Assembly: GCF_001425205.1 (NCBI RefSeq)
Contig: NZ_LMDW01000012.1
Coordinates: 141,584 to 205,583, forward strand
From: Variovorax sp. Root411
Lineage (GTDB): Bacteria > Pseudomonadota > Gammaproteobacteria > Burkholderiales > Burkholderiaceae_C
Direction of reading: 5' to 3'
Length of the DNA: 64,000 nt
The notes under the pieces were generated by a model. That model did not search any database and was not told where the DNA came from. It saw only the letters and a list, made by a program, of their open reading frames with translations. The position numbers were made by a program, and so were the translations under genes. Numbering within the stretch: position 1 is the first letter of the stretch; each line of letters opens with the position of its first letter. This document shows, in pieces, positions 26,545 through 35,050 of this stretch.

Positions 26545-27108
26545 TCAGCGCGCGGCTTCGAGCGGAGGATAGGCAGCCGGCAGCGGCGGCAGCGAAGCCG
26601 ATGCGCCCGCGGCGGAGTCGGCTTTCTTCTCGTCCTTGGAGGGTGCGAATTTCTTGAGCTCGTCTTCCGAGGCCTCGAGCGTGGGCACCTTGCCGGATTT
26701 CTTGCGGGTGTCGAGCGTGGCGACGAACTCTTCCTCGCTGGGCATTTCGTCGCCTTCGAAGCGGTCCATCAACTCGCCGTTGAAGAACACGGTCAGGTGG
26801 CGCTCCTGCGGGTCTACGCCCTGGCGGCGGATGGTGAACACGTAGTCCCAGCGATTGGCGTGGAACACGTCGTTCAGCAGCGAGGTGCCGAGGATTTCAC
26901 GCACCTGCTGGCGCGACATGCCCGGCTTGAGCGCCGCGACCTGTTCCTTCGACACGAAATTGCCCTGCACCACTTCGACTTTGTACGGAGTGACAGCGGC
27001 CAGCGCGCCACGCGTGCGATCGCTGAAACCGCTGCAGGCACCAAGGCAGAGCGTTGCGGCAACGGCAGCAACCAGCAGCCAGGGACGGCGTTGGAGAATG
27101 GCAGGCAT
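26545..27108 (-). CDS. bamE: Outer-membrane assembly lipoprotein BamE
   Basis: Small lipoprotein of the BAM complex that inserts beta-barrels in the outer membrane. 187 aa. The signal peptide ends in the lipobox LGAC (Cys about residue 25). The SmpA/OmlA core is PYKVEVVQGNFVSKEQVAALKPGMSRQQV in two adjoining blocks, with WDYVFTIRRQG. The C-terminus carries a low-complexity Lys/Ala/Pro tail (about residues 150-187) absent from E. coli BamE. The start is the ATG at 27108, divergent from fur, a linkage typical of Betaproteobacteria. A -10-like TACAAT lies at about 27143-27148 on this strand. Confidence 0.93.
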   Translation of the reverse strand: MPAILQRRPWLLVAAVAATLCLGACSGFSDRTRGALAAVTPYKVEVVQGNFVSKEQVAALKPGMSRQQVREILGTSLLNDVFHANRWDYVFTIRRQGVDPQERHLTVFFNGELMDRFEGDEMPSEEEFVATLDTRKKSGKVPTLEASEDELKKFAPSKDEKKADSAAGASASLPPLPAAYPPLEAAR

Positions 27109-27198
27109 GGGAGGAAAAAGGGGGTAGCGATATGATCGCCCATTGTAGCGGCTGGCCCTTTTCAGGGCCTTTGCCGCAGCCCAGGGCGCAGGAATCAC

Positions 27199-27618
27199 AT
27201 GGCCAACATCGACGAACTCAAGAATACCGGCCTCAAGGCCACTTTGCCACGCCTGAAGATCCTCGAGATCTTCCAGACCGGCAGCCAACGGCACATGACG
27301 GCGGAAGACGTGTTCCGCGTGCTGCTCAACGAACACTCCGACATCGGCCTGGCCACCGTCTACCGCGTGCTCACCCAGTTCGAGCAGGCCGGCATCCTCG
27401 AGCGCAGCCATTTCGAAAGCGGCAAGGCGGTCTACGAACTGAACGAGGGCACGCACCACGACCACCTGATCTGCACCTCGTGCGGCAAGGTCGAGGAGTT
27501 CTACGACGCCGAGATCGAACGCCGCCAGCAGATGATCGCCAAGGACAAGGACTGGATCCTGCAGGACCATGCCATGTCGCTGTACGGCTTGTGCGGAGAC
27601 TGCGCAAAGAAGCGTTGA
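27199..27618 (+). CDS. fur: Ferric uptake regulator Fur
   Basis: Iron-responsive repressor, 139 aa. The N-terminal winged helix spans residues about 1-80, with LRHMTAEDV-like [12 protein letters not shown] and [16 protein letters not shown]. The dimerisation/metal domain has [16 protein letters not shown] and the second Cys pair LCGDC, giving the structural zinc site. Start ATG at 27199. The 90-bp divergent spacer shared with bamE has a TATGAT -10-like box at 27131-27136. Confidence 0.96.
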   Translation: MANIDELKNTGLKATLPRLKILEIFQTGSQRHMTAEDVFRVLLNEHSDIGLATVYRVLTQFEQAGILERSHFESGKAVYELNEGTHHDHLICTSCGKVEEFYDAEIERRQQMIAKDKDWILQDHAMSLYGLCGDCAKKR

Positions 27619-27723
27619 CCCCCCGGCTTTTCACTTCGCTTCACTTCGTGTAACTCCACCCCCCGAGGGGGAGGCGCGGCCCGCCTTGGGGCGGACCGGC
27701 GGCGGCCGCATCCCGCCGATCCG
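27619..27723. repeat. GC-rich hairpin repeat between convergent fur and hprK
   Basis: The 105-bp spacer contains CACCCCCCGAGGGGG and CCGCC-TTGG-GGCGG hairpins behind a CACTTCGCTTCACTTCGTGT stretch. The CACTTCGTGT motif recurs in the dispersed repeat at 19811 and 28729. No U-tract follows, so it is not a clear intrinsic terminator. It looks like another family of intergenic repeat. Confidence 0.6.
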
Positions 27724-28683
27724 TCAGTCCCCGTCGCGGCCGTTTTCCATCGCCTTGTGGTGGCGCGCCACGAAGTCGGCATAGGTGTCGATGCCGCGCA
27801 GCTGCAGGATCGAATTGCGCACCGCGGCCTCCACCAGCACCGCGATGTTGCGCCCCGCCACCACCTGGATGATGACCTTGCGCACCGGGATGCCCAGCAC
27901 GTCCTGCGTGAGCGGCGCCGAGGGCATGCGCTCGTAGTCGCGCTCGAAGCTGTCGCGCCGCACGAGGTGCACGATGAGCTTCAGCCGCATTTTCCGGCGC
28001 ACCGCCGTCTCGCCGAAGATCGCACGGATGTCCAGCAGGCCGATGCCGCGCACTTCCAGCAGGTTCAGCAGCAGGTCGGGGCAGCGCCCTTCGATGGTGT
28101 TCTGGTTGATGCGGAAGAGGTCGACCGCATCGTCGGCCACGAGGCCGTTGCCGCGCGAGATCAGCTCCAGCCCGAGCTCGCTCTTGCCCAGGCCCGACTC
28201 GCCCGTGATCATCACGCCCATGCCCAGGATGTCCATGAACACGCCGTGCATCGAGGTGCGCTCGGCGAAGTGCTTGGACAGGTAGGCGCGCAGCAGGTCG
28301 ATCACGAAGGCCGACGACTCGCGCGTGGCGAACAGCGGCAGCTGGGCGCGTTCGCAGATCGACAGCAGTTCGTCCGGCGCGGCCTGGCCGTCGGCCAGCA
28401 CCAGCATCGGGGGCTCCAGCGTGACGATGCGGGCGATGCGCCGGGCGCAGTCTTCCTCGCTGCCGCGCGTCAGGTAGGCCACCTCGCGGGCGCCGAGGAT
28501 CTGCACGCGGTACGGGTGGATGTAGTTGAGGTAGCCGACGAGGTCGGCCGCCGATTGGGCCCGGCTGATGACTTCGGAGTCGAACTGGCGTTCTGAAGCG
28601 CCGAGCCCTGCGAGCCATTCCCAGCGGAGCGACCCGCGGAACTCCTCGAACATGGCGTCGGCGCTGATGACGGTCGGCTTCAT
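27724..28683 (-). CDS. hprK: HPr kinase/phosphorylase
   Basis: Bifunctional enzyme that phosphorylates or dephosphorylates Ser of HPr-type PTS proteins. 319 aa. Walker A GESGLGKS is at residues 161-168 in [20 protein letters not shown], followed by the ADDAVDL segment and the HPrK signature [16 protein letters not shown]. It lies 144 bp downstream of ptsN on the same strand; hpf-ptsN-hprK is the standard betaproteobacterial PTS-Ntr module. Full-length, with conserved N-terminal domain. Confidence 0.96.
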   Translation of the reverse strand: MKPTVISADAMFEEFRGSLRWEWLAGLGASERQFDSEVISRAQSAADLVGYLNYIHPYRVQILGAREVAYLTRGSEEDCARRIARIVTLEPPMLVLADGQAAPDELLSICERAQLPLFATRESSAFVIDLLRAYLSKHFAERTSMHGVFMDILGMGVMITGESGLGKSELGLELISRGNGLVADDAVDLFRINQNTIEGRCPDLLLNLLEVRGIGLLDIRAIFGETAVRRKMRLKLIVHLVRRDSFERDYERMPSAPLTQDVLGIPVRKVIIQVVAGRNIAVLVEAAVRNSILQLRGIDTYADFVARHHKAMENGRDGD

Positions 28684-28728
28684 GCGTTCAGTGGCAGGCG
28701 CATGGCGCCCGAGTTTTTGTGTTGCGCA

Positions 28729-28822
28729 GAATACCGTGGAACCGGCTTTGCCGGGCCGCCGGTATTGCCCCCGGCAGGGGGGAGGCGAAGCGACACGAAG
28801 TGCGCGCAGCCTGGGGGCGAGC
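28729..28822. repeat. Dispersed roughly 95-bp repeat, copy 2 (ptsN-hprK spacer)
   Basis: Inverted copy of the element at 19811-19905, sharing GGAACCGGCTTTGCCGGGCC, GGTATTGCCCCCGGC and CGAAGCGACACGAAGTGCGC. It fills most of the 144-bp gap between ptsN and hprK and would be in their joint transcript. No gene is seen in it. Confidence 0.85.
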
Positions 28823-28827
28823 CAAGG

Positions 28828-29295
28828 TCAAGCGACTTGCGTGGACTGCCAGCCGGCGATAAGGCCGTGCAATTCAGACGCGTCGGTGCTGGACTTGATC
28901 TGTTCGCGCAGGCTGGCGTCGCTCAGCAGCTCGGCGATTTCAGAGAGGATTTCGAGGTGCTTCTGCGTGGCCGCTTCGGGCACCAGCAGGAAGATCAGCA
29001 GCGCGACCGGCTGCTCGTCGGGTGCATCGAAGCCGATGGGATTGGCCAGCTGGAACACGGCGGCCATCGGCGCCTTGAGCCCCTTGATGCGGCCATGCGG
29101 AATGGCCACGCCATGGCCCAGGCCGGTGGAACCGAGGCGCTCGCGCGCAAACAGGCTGTCGGTGATGAGGGCACGGCCCAGACCGTGAAGGCTTTCGAAC
29201 AGCAGGCCGGCTTCTTCGAAAGCACGTTTCTTGCTGGTAGCGTCAACGCTCACAAGCACTTGGGCGGGCGGCAGGATGGACGCGAGGCGATTCAT
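28828..29295 (-). CDS. ptsN: PTS IIA-like nitrogen-regulatory protein (EIIA-Ntr)
   Basis: 155 aa phosphoryl acceptor of the nitrogen-related PTS, with roles in nitrogen, potassium and stress control. The phosphorylated His67 is in GHGVAIPHGRI. The ATG at 29295 (MNRLASILPPAQVLV) fits homologues; a GTG at 29325 in frame would add ten residues with no family support. Downstream hprK and upstream hpf complete the module. Confidence 0.94.
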   Translation of the reverse strand: MNRLASILPPAQVLVSVDATSKKRAFEEAGLLFESLHGLGRALITDSLFARERLGSTGLGHGVAIPHGRIKGLKAPMAAVFQLANPIGFDAPDEQPVALLIFLLVPEAATQKHLEILSEIAELLSDASLREQIKSSTDASELHGLIAGWQSTQVA

Positions 29296-29428
29296 GGTGG
29301 GTGCAGAGCGGGGGCGATTATGCACCCGCTTGGTAAAAACCCCCAGTCCCCCTATTTACTTTCTGTCTACATGTTGCCCAGAGGCCTCGTGCTCCCTCTG
29401 GGGGCTTGCCAAAGCCCTACCGCGGCAG

Positions 29429-29459
29429 TCGGAAAACAAAAAGCCGCCCGAAGGCGGCC
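29429..29459 (-). terminator. Rho-independent terminator of hpf
   Basis: Reading on the minus strand after the hpf stop, GCCGCC-TTCG-GGCGGC forms a six-base-pair stem with a stable UUCG-type tetraloop, followed by TTTTTGTTTT. It ends hpf transcription before ptsN, so ptsN probably also needs its own promoter. Confidence 0.85.
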
Positions 29460-29480
29460 TGTGACCGAGCCGGGGGCTCC

Positions 29481-29810
29481 TTACATCACGCGCTTGGGCG
29501 CCGCGTGATGATGGTCCTGCAGGCGGTCCTTGTGGCGCACCACCTGGCGGTCGAGCTTGTCGACCAGTTCATCGACCGCAGCGTAGAGATCAGCGTGGCT
29601 CGATTCCGCGAACATGTCATTGCCCTTGACGTGGATGTTGCATTCCGCCCTTTGGCGGCGTTCCTTTTCCTTTTGCTTTTCCACCGTGAGGATCACCTTC
29701 ACATCGACGACCTGGTCGAAATGTCGGGTGATCCGGTCCAGCTTGCTCGTGACGTAGGTGCGCAAGGCAGGTGTGACGTCGAGGTGATGACCGCTGATCG
29801 TCAAATTCAT
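29481..29810 (-). CDS. hpf: Ribosome hibernation-promoting factor (HPF/YfiA family)
   Basis: 109 aa protein that binds the 30S subunit and helps inactivate ribosomes in stationary phase. The sequence starts [20 protein letters not shown] and has the family [20 protein letters not shown] core. The C-terminus is His-rich ([11 protein letters not shown]). It is the short form without the C-terminal dimerisation domain. The start ATG at 29810 has a strong AGGAGG site 7 nt upstream. rpoN, usually next door in this module, is not upstream here. Confidence 0.95.
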   Translation of the reverse strand: MNLTISGHHLDVTPALRTYVTSKLDRITRHFDQVVDVKVILTVEKQKEKERRQRAECNIHVKGNDMFAESSHADLYAAVDELVDKLDRQVVRHKDRLQDHHHAAPKRVM

Positions 29811-30135
29811 GAATGACCTCCTGGAATTGACGGTTGGGGAAATGACCGCACTGCGGAATGCAGCTTGGCCGGCGAGAAACGGGAGTTGTGAGAGGGACGG
29901 GGAAGAAAAAGAAGAAGACAGAGGGCAAGTTCGATTCACTATGCCCAAGCTGTCACGGTATTGCAATACCTGAGTTGCCCGGGGTTTCTGCGCTTTGTGT
30001 GCGGCATTTCACACGCTAGCGAATCGATAGCATCTGCCACGCGCAGGGCAGGCGATGCGGCGATTTATCCGGAACAAGTGTTCCATCTTCTGCCAGCGCG
30101 TGACCCTGCCGCCGGAAGGGCCGGCAGCGATCCGG
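29811..30135. other. 325-bp spacer upstream of hpf with dyad symmetries
   Basis: No gene is evident. It holds a perfect 14-bp palindrome GGTATTGCAATACC (29957-29970), the dyad GGAACA-AG-TGTTCC (about 30070-30083), and a purine-rich stretch (GAAGAAAAAGAAGAAG near 29905). The right end near 30105-30127 (CCTGCCG...CGGCAG) could fold as a transcription end for the helicase gene. The 14-bp palindrome lies about 150 bp before the hpf start and could be an operator. Confidence 0.5.
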
Positions 30136-32256
30136 TCAGCGCCAGGCCGCGCGCATCCGGTTGCGCAGGTCGATCACCGCGCTCGGCGGCGGCACGGCCG
30201 GCGGCCGCTCCGGTGGAGGAGGCCAGGTCTGCTGCTCGAAGCCGGCCAGATCGGCTTCGGCAATGAAGCGCGTGCGGTTGGCATACAGGTGCCGGTCGCC
30301 GCGCGCCGCCTGCTGCGTGATGTAGAAGCGCTGCGGCACCAGCAGGTGCAGGTGGTCGCGCGCCCGGGTCATCGCCACGTAGAGCAGCCGGCGCTCTTCT
30401 TCCAGCTCGTGCGCGCCCTGCGCCACGTCGGCCGGCAGGCAGCCGTCGACCACGTTGAGCACGTGCACGGAGTTCCATTCCTGCCCCTTGGCCGAGTGGA
30501 TGGTCGAGAGGATCAGGTAGTCCTCGTCGAGCAGCGGCGGGCCCGGGCGATCGCTGGTGGCCTCGGGCGGGTCGAGCGTGAGTTCGGCGAGGAAGCGTTC
30601 GCGCGAGGCATACCCGGCGGCAAGGCGGGCCAATTGCTCGACGTCGGCGCGCCGCACGCCGGAGGTGTCTTCGTACAGGCGCTCCAGGTGCGGCAGGTAC
30701 CAGGCCATCGCCAGTTCGACATCGGCCGGCCACTTCAGCGCCGGCGCGCGCAAGGCGGCATAGGCTGCGGCGAAGTCGGCCCATTGCGCGCGAGCAGCGG
30801 CCGGCGGCACGAAGTCGCGCACTGCCGCGGCCGGATCGGCCGCCTGGTCCATCGCATCGAGCAGCCGGGTGCCGGTGACGGGGCCTATGCCCGGTATCAG
30901 CTGCGTCACGCGAAACCCCGCCATGCGCCCGCGCGGGTTCTGGGCGAAACGCAGCACCGCGAGCAGGTCCTTCACATGCGAGGCCTCGAGAAATTTGAGC
31001 CCGCCGAACTTTACGAACGGAATGTTGCGCCGCGCCAGTTCGAGCTCGAGCGCCGCACTGTGCGTCGAGGTGCGGAACAGCACCGCCTGCGACTTCAGCG
31101 CCAGCCCGCCTTCGCGGTGCGCCAGCACCTTGTCGGCCACCCAGCGCGCCTGCCCGGCCTCGTCGGGCACCAGCACCAGCAGCGGCTTGCCGGCCGAGGG
31201 CTTGTCGGTCCACAGCGTCTTGGCGTGCCGCTCGGGCGCCTGCGCGATCACGCGGTTCGACACGTCGAGGATCGGCTGCGTCGAGCGGTAGTTGCGCTCC
31301 AGCGTGACCACCCGGGCCTGCTGCGTGAACTGCGACGGAAAGTCGAGGATGTTGCGCACCGTCGCGCCGCGAAACGAATAGATCGACTGCGCGTCGTCTC
31401 CCACCACCGTCACGCCTCGTCCATCGGGCTTGAGCGCCAGCAGGATCGAGGCCTGCAACAGGTTGGTGTCCTGGTACTCGTCGACCAGCACATGGTCGAA
31501 GCGCGCGCCGATGTGCGCGGCCAGCGCGGGCTCGGCGGCCATCTCGGCCCAGTAGAGCAGCAGGTCGTCGTAGTCGAGCACGTTCTGCTGCTGCTTGGCC
31601 TCGACGTAGGCACCGAACAGCTTCTTGAGCTCGGCCTCCCATTCTCCGCACCAGGGAAAGGCTTCCTTCAGTACCTCGGCCAGCGGCGCGCGCGTGTTGA
31701 CGCAGCGCGAGTAGATCGACAGGCAGGTGCCTTTGCGCGGAAAACGGTTCACGGTGGAAGACAGGCCCTGCTCATGGCGCACCAGCCCCATCAGGTCCTC
31801 GGCATCGCCGCGATCGTGGATCGTGAAGTTCTCGCCGAGCCCAATCTGCGGCGCGTACTCGCGCAGCAGCCGCGCGCCGATGCCGTGGAAGGTGCCGGCC
31901 CACGGCAGCGCAGGTGGCGCCTCCGATTTCAGGCCGAGCACCCGCGCCAGCACCTGTCCGGCGCGGCGCTCCATCTCCTGCGCGGCACGGCGCGAAAAGG
32001 TCAGAAGCAGCAGCCGCTGCGGATCGACACCGCCTGCGATCAGGTGGGCCACGCGGTGCGCCAGCGTGCTGGTCTTGCCCGAACCGGCGCCGGCAATGAC
32101 GAGCAGCGGCCGCTCGTCGCGCTCGGCAATCGCCGCCCCCACGCCATGCTCGACCGCAGCGCGCTGCGCGTCGTTGAGCGTCGCAAGCGCAGCAGCCAGG
32201 CGCTCGGCCTGGGTCTTCGGCGTGACGGGAAAAACAGGAAGCGCAGCGGTCTGCAT
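30136..32256 (-). CDS. UvrD/Rep-family ATP-dependent DNA helicase
   Basis: Superfamily 1A 3'-5' helicase, 706 aa from the ATG at 32256. Walker A is at residues about 55-63 (VIAGAGSGKTST). Further SF1 motifs are GTFHGIGARLLRE, the Walker B-type VDEYQDTN, VGDDAQSIYSFRGA, LERNYRS, LSTIHSAKGQEW and YVAMTRARDHL. This resembles the UvrD-like helicases of betaproteobacteria that differ from UvrD and Rep proper. A longer frame reaches 32355 but its first 33 residues are not family-like and would overlap the corA promoter. Role in repair or replication is by family only. Confidence 0.9.
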   Translation of the reverse strand: MQTAALPVFPVTPKTQAERLAAALATLNDAQRAAVEHGVGAAIAERDERPLLVIAGAGSGKTSTLAHRVAHLIAGGVDPQRLLLLTFSRRAAQEMERRAGQVLARVLGLKSEAPPALPWAGTFHGIGARLLREYAPQIGLGENFTIHDRGDAEDLMGLVRHEQGLSSTVNRFPRKGTCLSIYSRCVNTRAPLAEVLKEAFPWCGEWEAELKKLFGAYVEAKQQQNVLDYDDLLLYWAEMAAEPALAAHIGARFDHVLVDEYQDTNLLQASILLALKPDGRGVTVVGDDAQSIYSFRGATVRNILDFPSQFTQQARVVTLERNYRSTQPILDVSNRVIAQAPERHAKTLWTDKPSAGKPLLVLVPDEAGQARWVADKVLAHREGGLALKSQAVLFRTSTHSAALELELARRNIPFVKFGGLKFLEASHVKDLLAVLRFAQNPRGRMAGFRVTQLIPGIGPVTGTRLLDAMDQAADPAAAVRDFVPPAAARAQWADFAAAYAALRAPALKWPADVELAMAWYLPHLERLYEDTSGVRRADVEQLARLAAGYASRERFLAELTLDPPEATSDRPGPPLLDEDYLILSTIHSAKGQEWNSVHVLNVVDGCLPADVAQGAHELEEERRLLYVAMTRARDHLHLLVPQRFYITQQAARGDRHLYANRTRFIAEADLAGFEQQTWPPPPERPPAVPPPSAVIDLRNRMRAAWR

Positions 32257-32294
32257 GGAGAGCGACTTTACTGTATGCCCGTCCAGTCCATCCA

Positions 32295-32323
32295 TTGGGC
32301 AGTCATGTGGCCGGTGACATAAT
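32295..32323 (+). promoter_or_regulatory. Predicted sigma-70 promoter of corA
   Basis: A TTGGGC -35-like element (32295-32300) and a CATAAT -10 element (32318-32323) are separated by 17 bp. A start near 32330 would give a corA leader of about 150 nt that includes the short reading frame at 32354. The prediction rests on motif and spacing only. Confidence 0.5.
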
Positions 32324-32353
32324 CGCGCCTCGCTGCAACCGGAGATTCTTCCC

Positions 32354-32398
32354 ATGGAAACCGCCCCGTCTCGGCAGCTTTCAACTCCCTTTCACTGA
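32354..32398 (+). CDS. Possible 14-residue leader peptide upstream of corA
   Basis: An ATG at 32354 with CGGAGA about 9 nt upstream opens a 14-codon frame, METAPSRQLSTPFH, ending in TGA at 32396-32398, 83 bp before corA. It is rich in Pro/Ser/Thr. Small Pro-containing leader peptides control Mg transporter genes (mgtL, corL) in enterobacteria, so an analogous role is conceivable. It could equally be chance; conservation in relatives would decide. Confidence 0.35.
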   Translation: METAPSRQLSTPFH

Positions 32399-32481
32399 CA
32401 CGTTTTTCGCGCACGTCGGGCCCGGGAATTGAAAGCGCCCCTCCCTCGCCCAACGTTTCAGTCATATACGGGAGTGAGCCC

Positions 32482-33468
32482 ATGCTCAACATCTTCACGC
32501 TTGCCAACGGCCGCCTCGTCCAGGAAGAGATCGAGTCGCTCGAGGAGCTCTCCAAGTTCCAGCCGATCTGGGTAGACCTCGAGTCGCCCACGCTCGAAGA
32601 GAAGCGCTGGATCAAGCAGTACTACGGCCTCTCGATTCCCGAAGACGCGATGGACGAGGACATCGAGGAGTCGGCCCGCTTCTACGAGGAAGACAACGGC
32701 GAGTTGCACATCCGCTCCGACTTCCTGATCGACGACGACGAAGACCCGCGGTCGGTGCGCGTGGCGTTCATCCTGAACCAGCACAACACCGAGCTTCGCA
32801 GCCGCGGCGTGCTGTTCTCGATCCATGACGAGGACGTGCCCGTGTTCCGGCTGCTGCGCATGCGCGCGCGCCGCGCGCCGGGGCTCATCGAGGACGCGAA
32901 GGAAGTGCTGCTCAAGCTCTTCGACGCCGACGCCGAGTACTCGGCCGACACGCTCGAGAACATCTACGACGAACTCGAGATCGCGGGCAAGAAAGTGCTC
33001 GAGGGCAACGTCAGCGACGAGTTGGCCGGCGAGGTGCTGGGTGCCATCGCGCGCCAGGAAGACTTGAACGGCCGCATCCGCCGCAACGTGATGGACACGC
33101 GCCGCGCGGTCAGCTTCATGATGCGCAGCCGCATGCTCAACGCCGAGCAGTTCGAGGAAGCGCGCCAGATCCTGCGCGACATCGAATCGCTGGACAACCA
33201 CACGGCCTTCCTGTTCGACAAGATCAACTTCCTGATGGATGCGACCGTCGGTTTCATCAACATCAACCAGAACAAGACCATCAAGATCTTCTCGGTGGCC
33301 AGCGTGGCGCTACTGCCGCCTACGCTGATCGCGAGCATCTACGGCATGAACTTCAAGTTCATGCCCGAGCTCGACTGGTCACTGGGCTATCCGTATGCCA
33401 TCGTGCTGATGGCGGCGAGCGCGCTGGTGCCGATGTGGTACTTCCGCCGGCGCGGCTGGCTCAAGTAG
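32482..33468 (+). CDS. corA: Magnesium/cobalt transport protein CorA
   Basis: Pentameric Mg2+ channel in the inner membrane. 328 aa: a large acidic cytosolic N-domain, then two C-terminal transmembrane helices (about 268-286 and 300-318). The YGMNF signature is at residues 287-291 between the helices. The C-terminus is basic (FRRRGWLK), as usual. The ATG at 32482 follows GGGAGTGAGCCC. It diverges from the helicase gene. Confidence 0.95.
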   Translation: MLNIFTLANGRLVQEEIESLEELSKFQPIWVDLESPTLEEKRWIKQYYGLSIPEDAMDEDIEESARFYEEDNGELHIRSDFLIDDDEDPRSVRVAFILNQHNTELRSRGVLFSIHDEDVPVFRLLRMRARRAPGLIEDAKEVLLKLFDADAEYSADTLENIYDELEIAGKKVLEGNVSDELAGEVLGAIARQEDLNGRIRRNVMDTRRAVSFMMRSRMLNAEQFEEARQILRDIESLDNHTAFLFDKINFLMDATVGFININQNKTIKIFSVASVALLPPTLIASIYGMNFKFMPELDWSLGYPYAIVLMAASALVPMWYFRRRGWLK

Positions 33469-33525
33469 ACGCCGCACGGCGGGTGCTAGAGTGGCTGGCA
33501 GCAAGCGCTGACCCGGAGAGCCACA

Positions 33526-34302
33526 GTGCGCAGAATCCGCTTCCTCACCAACCGCCACCGCGCGCCCTCGACCAACACCGCGCTGGGCCTGCTGCTGGCC
33601 TTCAATGCCGGCGCCGTCAACGCGGGCGGCTTCCTCGTGCTGCACATGTACACCTCGCACATGACCGGCTTCGCCTCGCAACTGGCCGACGGCATGGTGC
33701 TGGGCAACCTCAAGCTGCTGCTGAACGCGCTCGGCGCGATGCTGGCTTTCCTGACCGGGGCCGCCGTCTGCGCCATGCTCGTGAACTGGGGCCGGCAGCA
33801 CCGGATGCACGGCGTCTACGCCCTTCCGCTGATGCTCGAGGCGGCGCTGATGTTTCCGTTCGGGCTCATGGGCGCCATCACGCTGACCTGGGCGACGCCG
33901 TTCGCGGTGCCCCTCACCGTGCTGCTGCTGTCCTTCATCATGGGCCTGCAGAACGCGGTGGCGTCCAAGACTTCGGGCGGCAGCATCCGCACCACTCACA
34001 TGACCGGCAACATCACCGACATGGGCATCGAGATCGGCAAGATGCTCTACTGGAATCGCCGCTCCAAGTCGGCACCAGCGCTGGTTGTGCGGCACGACCG
34101 CAGCCGCATGCGCCGCGCCGGCGGGTTGGTCGGCATGTTCGTGCTGGGCGGCGCGATGGGCGCCCTGGGCTTCAAGTACGTCGGCTTCGTCTGTGTGGTG
34201 CCATTGGCGGCGCTGCTGCTGGCGCTCTCGGTCCCGCCGCTGCTGCGCGACATTCCGCGCCGCCGTACGGCCTCGCTCAGCCGAGTTCCGCCGGCAAGGT
34301 AG
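33526..34302 (+). CDS. DUF1275 (YoaK-type) membrane protein
   Basis: 258 aa integral membrane protein with about six hydrophobic helices. The family pattern is visible in NTALGLLLAFNAGAVNAGGF, YTSHMTGFASQLADG and its later repeat THMTGNITDMGIEIG. DUF1275 members are widespread and their function is not established. The start is a GTG at 33526 with CCGGAGAG upstream. The 3' end overlaps the convergent mtnN gene by 26 bp (34277-34302). Confidence 0.85.
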   Translation: MRRIRFLTNRHRAPSTNTALGLLLAFNAGAVNAGGFLVLHMYTSHMTGFASQLADGMVLGNLKLLLNALGAMLAFLTGAAVCAMLVNWGRQHRMHGVYALPLMLEAALMFPFGLMGAITLTWATPFAVPLTVLLLSFIMGLQNAVASKTSGGSIRTTHMTGNITDMGIEIGKMLYWNRRSKSAPALVVRHDRSRMRRAGGLVGMFVLGGAMGALGFKYVGFVCVVPLAALLLALSVPPLLRDIPRRRTASLSRVPPAR

Positions 34303-35047
34303 ACAGCCACGCGCCGATCAGCGCGAGACTGTAGCGGCTCGCCACCGCAATGACGAAGCGCGAGAAGTCGCCATGCGCGGCATCGTCGGCGCGATCGGAG
34401 ATCGTCCGCATGGCCGCGAACGGCACGCCGTAGTCGTGGCACACCTGCGCCATCGACGCGCCTTCCATCTCGACCGCGAGCGCATCGGGCAGTGCCCGCT
34501 GCAGCGCCATGCTCTCAGCGGTGGTCGAGACGAACCTGTCGCCGCTGATCAGCAGGCCGCGATGCACCTTCGGCGCGCGAAGGCCGAACTCGTCGACAGC
34601 CTGCGGCCCCACCAGGGCCGCCGGATCGCGCAGCGTCCCTTCGGCCACTGCCGCCAGCGCATCGCCGATCGCCGCATCTGCCGCGAAGCGCGACAGGCCC
34701 ATCAACGGCACCTCGTACTTCGGAAAGATCGGCGAAGCGTCCATGTCGTGCTGCAGCAGGTCAGTCGCCACCACCACGTCGCCCATGTTCACGCCCGGCG
34801 CGAGCCCGCCCGCGACACCGGCGAAGACGATGGCCCGAACGCCGAAGCGCTCCAGCAGCACCGTGGCCGTTACCGCCGCCGCGACCTTGCCGATGCGCGA
34901 CAGCACCGCGACCACGGGCTGACCCTGCAGATGCCCGACCCAGAAGTCGCGGCCGGCGACGCGCACGCGCTGTTCGTCGGGCATCTGCGCGAGCAGCGCA
35001 CTCAACTCCTCGTGCATGGCCGCCACGATGGCGATGGGTGCAGCCAC
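34277..35047 (-). CDS. mtnN: 5'-methylthioadenosine/S-adenosylhomocysteine nucleosidase
   Basis: Cleaves MTA and SAH to adenine plus the thioribose, recycling methyl-transfer and polyamine by-products. 256 aa. Family motifs are IVAAMHEEL at the N-terminus (catalytic Glu), FAGVAGGLAPGVNMGDVVV, VEMEGASMAQVCHDY, and RTISDRADD with the catalytic Asp. The ATG at 35047 lies just 3 bp after the dppA stop, so it is likely cotranscribed with the dipeptide transporter. An unusually long insertion around residues 105-150 (FPKYEVPLMGLSRFAADAAI) is typical for this family branch. Confidence 0.92.
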   Translation of the reverse strand: MAAPIAIVAAMHEELSALLAQMPDEQRVRVAGRDFWVGHLQGQPVVAVLSRIGKVAAAVTATVLLERFGVRAIVFAGVAGGLAPGVNMGDVVVATDLLQHDMDASPIFPKYEVPLMGLSRFAADAAIGDALAAVAEGTLRDPAALVGPQAVDEFGLRAPKVHRGLLISGDRFVSTTAESMALQRALPDALAVEMEGASMAQVCHDYGVPFAAMRTISDRADDAAHGDFSRFVIAVASRYSLALIGAWLSTLPAELG

Positions 35048-35050
35048 GGC

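Noticed and set aside
24871-27135. Long plus-strand frame opposite exbB, dapB and bamE
   Set aside because: Antisense to three clear genes, composition biased (His, Ala, Arg) and no recognisable motif.
29811-30135. A sigma-54 promoter for hpf
   Set aside because: GG and GC doublets are present, but their spacing is about 20 instead of 10 to 12 bases, so the -24/-12 rule is not met.
30055-32322. Long plus-strand frame opposite the helicase
   Set aside because: Antisense shadow of a well-supported SF1 helicase.
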